Of a stretch of 7,996 nt of DNA, positions 6,866 to 7,996 are shown in pieces (positions within the stretch are counted from its first letter, which is position 1; each line of letters starts with the position of its first letter). Made by a program: the position numbers and the translations under genes. The notes beneath the pieces were generated by a model, which was given only the letters and a program-made list of their open reading frames with translations, did no database searches and had not been told where the DNA came from. This DNA comes from an uncultured Alphaproteobacteria bacterium (GTDB lineage: Bacteria; Pseudomonadota; Alphaproteobacteria; Caulobacterales; Hyphomonadaceae): positions 1 through 7,996 of the forward strand of contig CAIKXW010000290.1 of the NCBI GenBank assembly GCA_903831485.1, given 5' to 3'.

Positions 6866-6934
6866 GCTTAACTAGTAGCCGCGCCGCAGGCCGGTCGCCA
6901 GAGGCAGCGAAAGGCCTGTGCTTAGGCGCGGGCC
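6866..6934. promoter_or_regulatory. Divergent intergenic region between the DOMON-like/namZ pair and nagB-II
   Basis: These 69 bases must hold any promoters for both directions unless the genes are read from farther away. I find no good -35/-10 pair on either strand. An imperfectly informative inverted repeat, CAGGCC (6887-6892) and GGCCTG (6913-6918) with a 20-base spacer, could be a regulator site, but six-base arms in high-G+C DNA can arise by chance. ACTAGT at 6871-6876 is the only notable AT-richer patch. Confidence 0.4.
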
Positions 6935-7987
6935 ATGGTCTACGATGCTCCGATGAATCAACCCTCCCAGACAACGCTGATGGAGTTAGAAACCCGCGAG
7001 ACGCCAGCGGTGGCGGCGCGGCTGGTGCGCAATGCATCTCTCCGCCTGGCGGAACTCGGCGAGCGTTTGCGAACCCTTTCCCCGCGCTATGCGCTGGCCG
7101 CCGGCCGGGGCAGTTCGGACGCCGCAGCCTTGCTGGCGAAATACCTGTTCGAAGCCCGCCTTGCCCTGCCGACCGTTTCTGCCGCGCCATCAGTCCGTTC
7201 TATCTACGGGCAGCAGCTCAAGATCGAAAAAGCGCTGGTGCTCGCCGTCTCACAATCCGGCCGCAGCCCCGATCTTGTCGAGTTCTGCAGATCGGCCGTC
7301 GGACCGGATGTTTTGCGGGTCGGCCTCATCAATGATGAGACCTCTCCGCTCGCCAGCCTCATGGATGTTTTCCTGCCGCTGGAAGCCGGCGCCGAGAAAA
7401 GCGTGGCCGCAACCAAATCCTGTCTCGCAGCGATGACATTGGTCTTCGGCCTGGCCGCGCACTGGCGCAACGATCCGGCCATGATCGCAGCTTTCGAACG
7501 ATCCCCGGATATTCTCGCACGAGCGCTCGCGCAGGACTGGACGGCAGCACTGCCTTTCTTCGATGGCGACGGCCCCATCTACGTTATCGGGCGCGGACCG
7601 GGCCTCGCCGTCGCGGCCGAAGCGGCGCTGAAACTCAAGGAGACGAATGGCCTGCACGCTGAAGCCGTCAGCGCTGCCGAAGTGCGCCACGGGCCGTTCG
7701 CGCTCGCCGGCCCCATGCTTCGCGTGATCATATTCGCACAGCGCGACGCCGCATTCGACGGCCTGCAGAAACTGGCGACCGATCTCAAAAAAATCGGCTG
7801 CCCCGTGCTGTTCATCTGTTCTGACGCAGATCGCTCGCCCGCAACGGTCCAGTCGGATGCCGAACCGGTGCTGGAGCTCTTCGCAATGTTGCTGCGCTTC
7901 TATCTGCTGGCCAACGCCGCCGCCCTAAGACGCGGCCGTTCGCCCGACAGTCCACCCATGCTGACCAAGATCACAGAGACACGCTGA
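6935..7987 (+). CDS. nagB-II: SIS-family glucosamine-6-phosphate deaminase (NagB-II type)
   Basis: The protein has 350 residues with two sugar-isomerase (SIS) domains and no N-terminal glutaminase domain. That excludes a complete GlmS and fits the NagB-II deaminases, which convert glucosamine-6-P to fructose-6-P and ammonia in the cytoplasm. SIS1 carries GRGSSD (57-62), SAAPSV (82-87), SQSGRSPD (106-113) and SVAATKS (156-162). SIS2 carries GRGPG (219-223), LKLKETNGLHAEA (232-244) and EVRHGP (249-254), the region bearing the ring-opening and isomerase residues in GlmS-like enzymes. The C-terminus ends KITETR, as I recall for this family. ATG 6935 has a weak AGG eight bases before it; ATG 6953 (MNQPSQTTLM) is an equally reasonable start. 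It is divergent from the namZ pair, consistent with one amino-sugar salvage locus. A related SIS-family isomerase cannot be fully excluded. Confidence 0.85.
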   Translation: MVYDAPMNQPSQTTLMELETRETPAVAARLVRNASLRLAELGERLRTLSPRYALAAGRGSSDAAALLAKYLFEARLALPTVSAAPSVRSIYGQQLKIEKALVLAVSQSGRSPDLVEFCRSAVGPDVLRVGLINDETSPLASLMDVFLPLEAGAEKSVAATKSCLAAMTLVFGLAAHWRNDPAMIAAFERSPDILARALAQDWTAALPFFDGDGPIYVIGRGPGLAVAAEAALKLKETNGLHAEAVSAAEVRHGPFALAGPMLRVIIFAQRDAAFDGLQKLATDLKKIGCPVLFICSDADRSPATVQSDAEPVLELFAMLLRFYLLANAAALRRGRSPDSPPMLTKITETR

Positions 7988-7988
7988 G

Positions 7989-7996
7989 ATGCTGGC
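7989..7996 (+). CDS. Possible start of a downstream gene (candidate nagA), cut by window edge
   Basis: An ATG begins one base after the nagB-II stop (TGA G ATG CTG GC), with GAGAC some ten bases ahead of it as a weak ribosome-binding site. NagB-II genes are often followed by nagA (N-acetylglucosamine-6-phosphate deacetylase), and the spacing fits a coupled operon. Only two full codons (Met-Leu) are visible, so identity is a guess from context. Confidence 0.3.

Noticed and set aside
6570..7190. Minus-strand open frame (206 codons) spanning the divergent promoter region
   Set aside because: It overlaps the NagB-II 5' end and the DOMON-like gene in another frame. The composition is typical of a frame shadow.

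Overview
The window looks like chromosomal DNA of a high-G+C Alphaproteobacterium. The basis is protein resemblance (KorC-type flavoprotein, NamZ/DUF1343, DOMON-like protein, NagB-II) and codon use rich in G/C third positions. I cannot name a genus. No rRNA, tRNA, CRISPR array or phage gene is visible. Apart from the left-end insertion sequence, the window is densely packed genes.

Layout: (1) 1-446 is one end of an IS256-family (Mutator-type) insertion sequence. It holds the first 93 codons of a transposase on the minus strand, the element's non-coding tip, and a terminal inverted repeat ending at 446. (2) 447-5102 is a plus-strand operon for an NAD(P)-linked 2-oxoacid (probably 2-oxoglutarate) oxidoreductase. 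It encodes a KorC-type FAD/Fe-S subunit whose 5' end has been cut off by the element, then a fused gamma-alpha subunit (korA), then a thiamine-diphosphate beta subunit (korB). Adjacent genes overlap by 16 and 4 bases. (3) 5115-6865 is a minus-strand pair: a DOMON-like beta-sandwich protein gene whose stop overlaps by 4 bases (ATGA) the start of a NamZ-family (DUF1343, GH171) exo-beta-N-acetylmuramidase gene. (4) A 69-base divergent intergenic region leads to a plus-strand SIS-family glucosamine-6-phosphate deaminase (NagB-II). A further ATG one base after its stop suggests another gene, perhaps nagA, beyond the window.

How the genes work together: the Kor proteins would oxidise 2-oxoglutarate (or a related 2-oxoacid) and CoA to an acyl-CoA and CO2, passing electrons through Fe-S clusters and FAD to NAD(P) or ferredoxin. 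NamZ, the DOMON-like protein and NagB-II look like an amino-sugar or peptidoglycan-salvage neighbourhood: NamZ releases terminal MurNAc, and NagB-II turns glucosamine-6-P into fructose-6-P and ammonia. The two modules meet tail to tail with only 12 bases between their stop codons.

The most notable event is the IS insertion inside the korC coding region. It separates the enzyme genes from their native promoter and removes the KorC N-terminus. The element's tip carries an outward TTTACA box like the one known to form hybrid promoters in IS256, so the remaining operon may or may not still be transcribed. I see no clearly undescribed system. The NamZ/DOMON-like coupling and the apparently cytoplasmic NamZ are the least explained parts.
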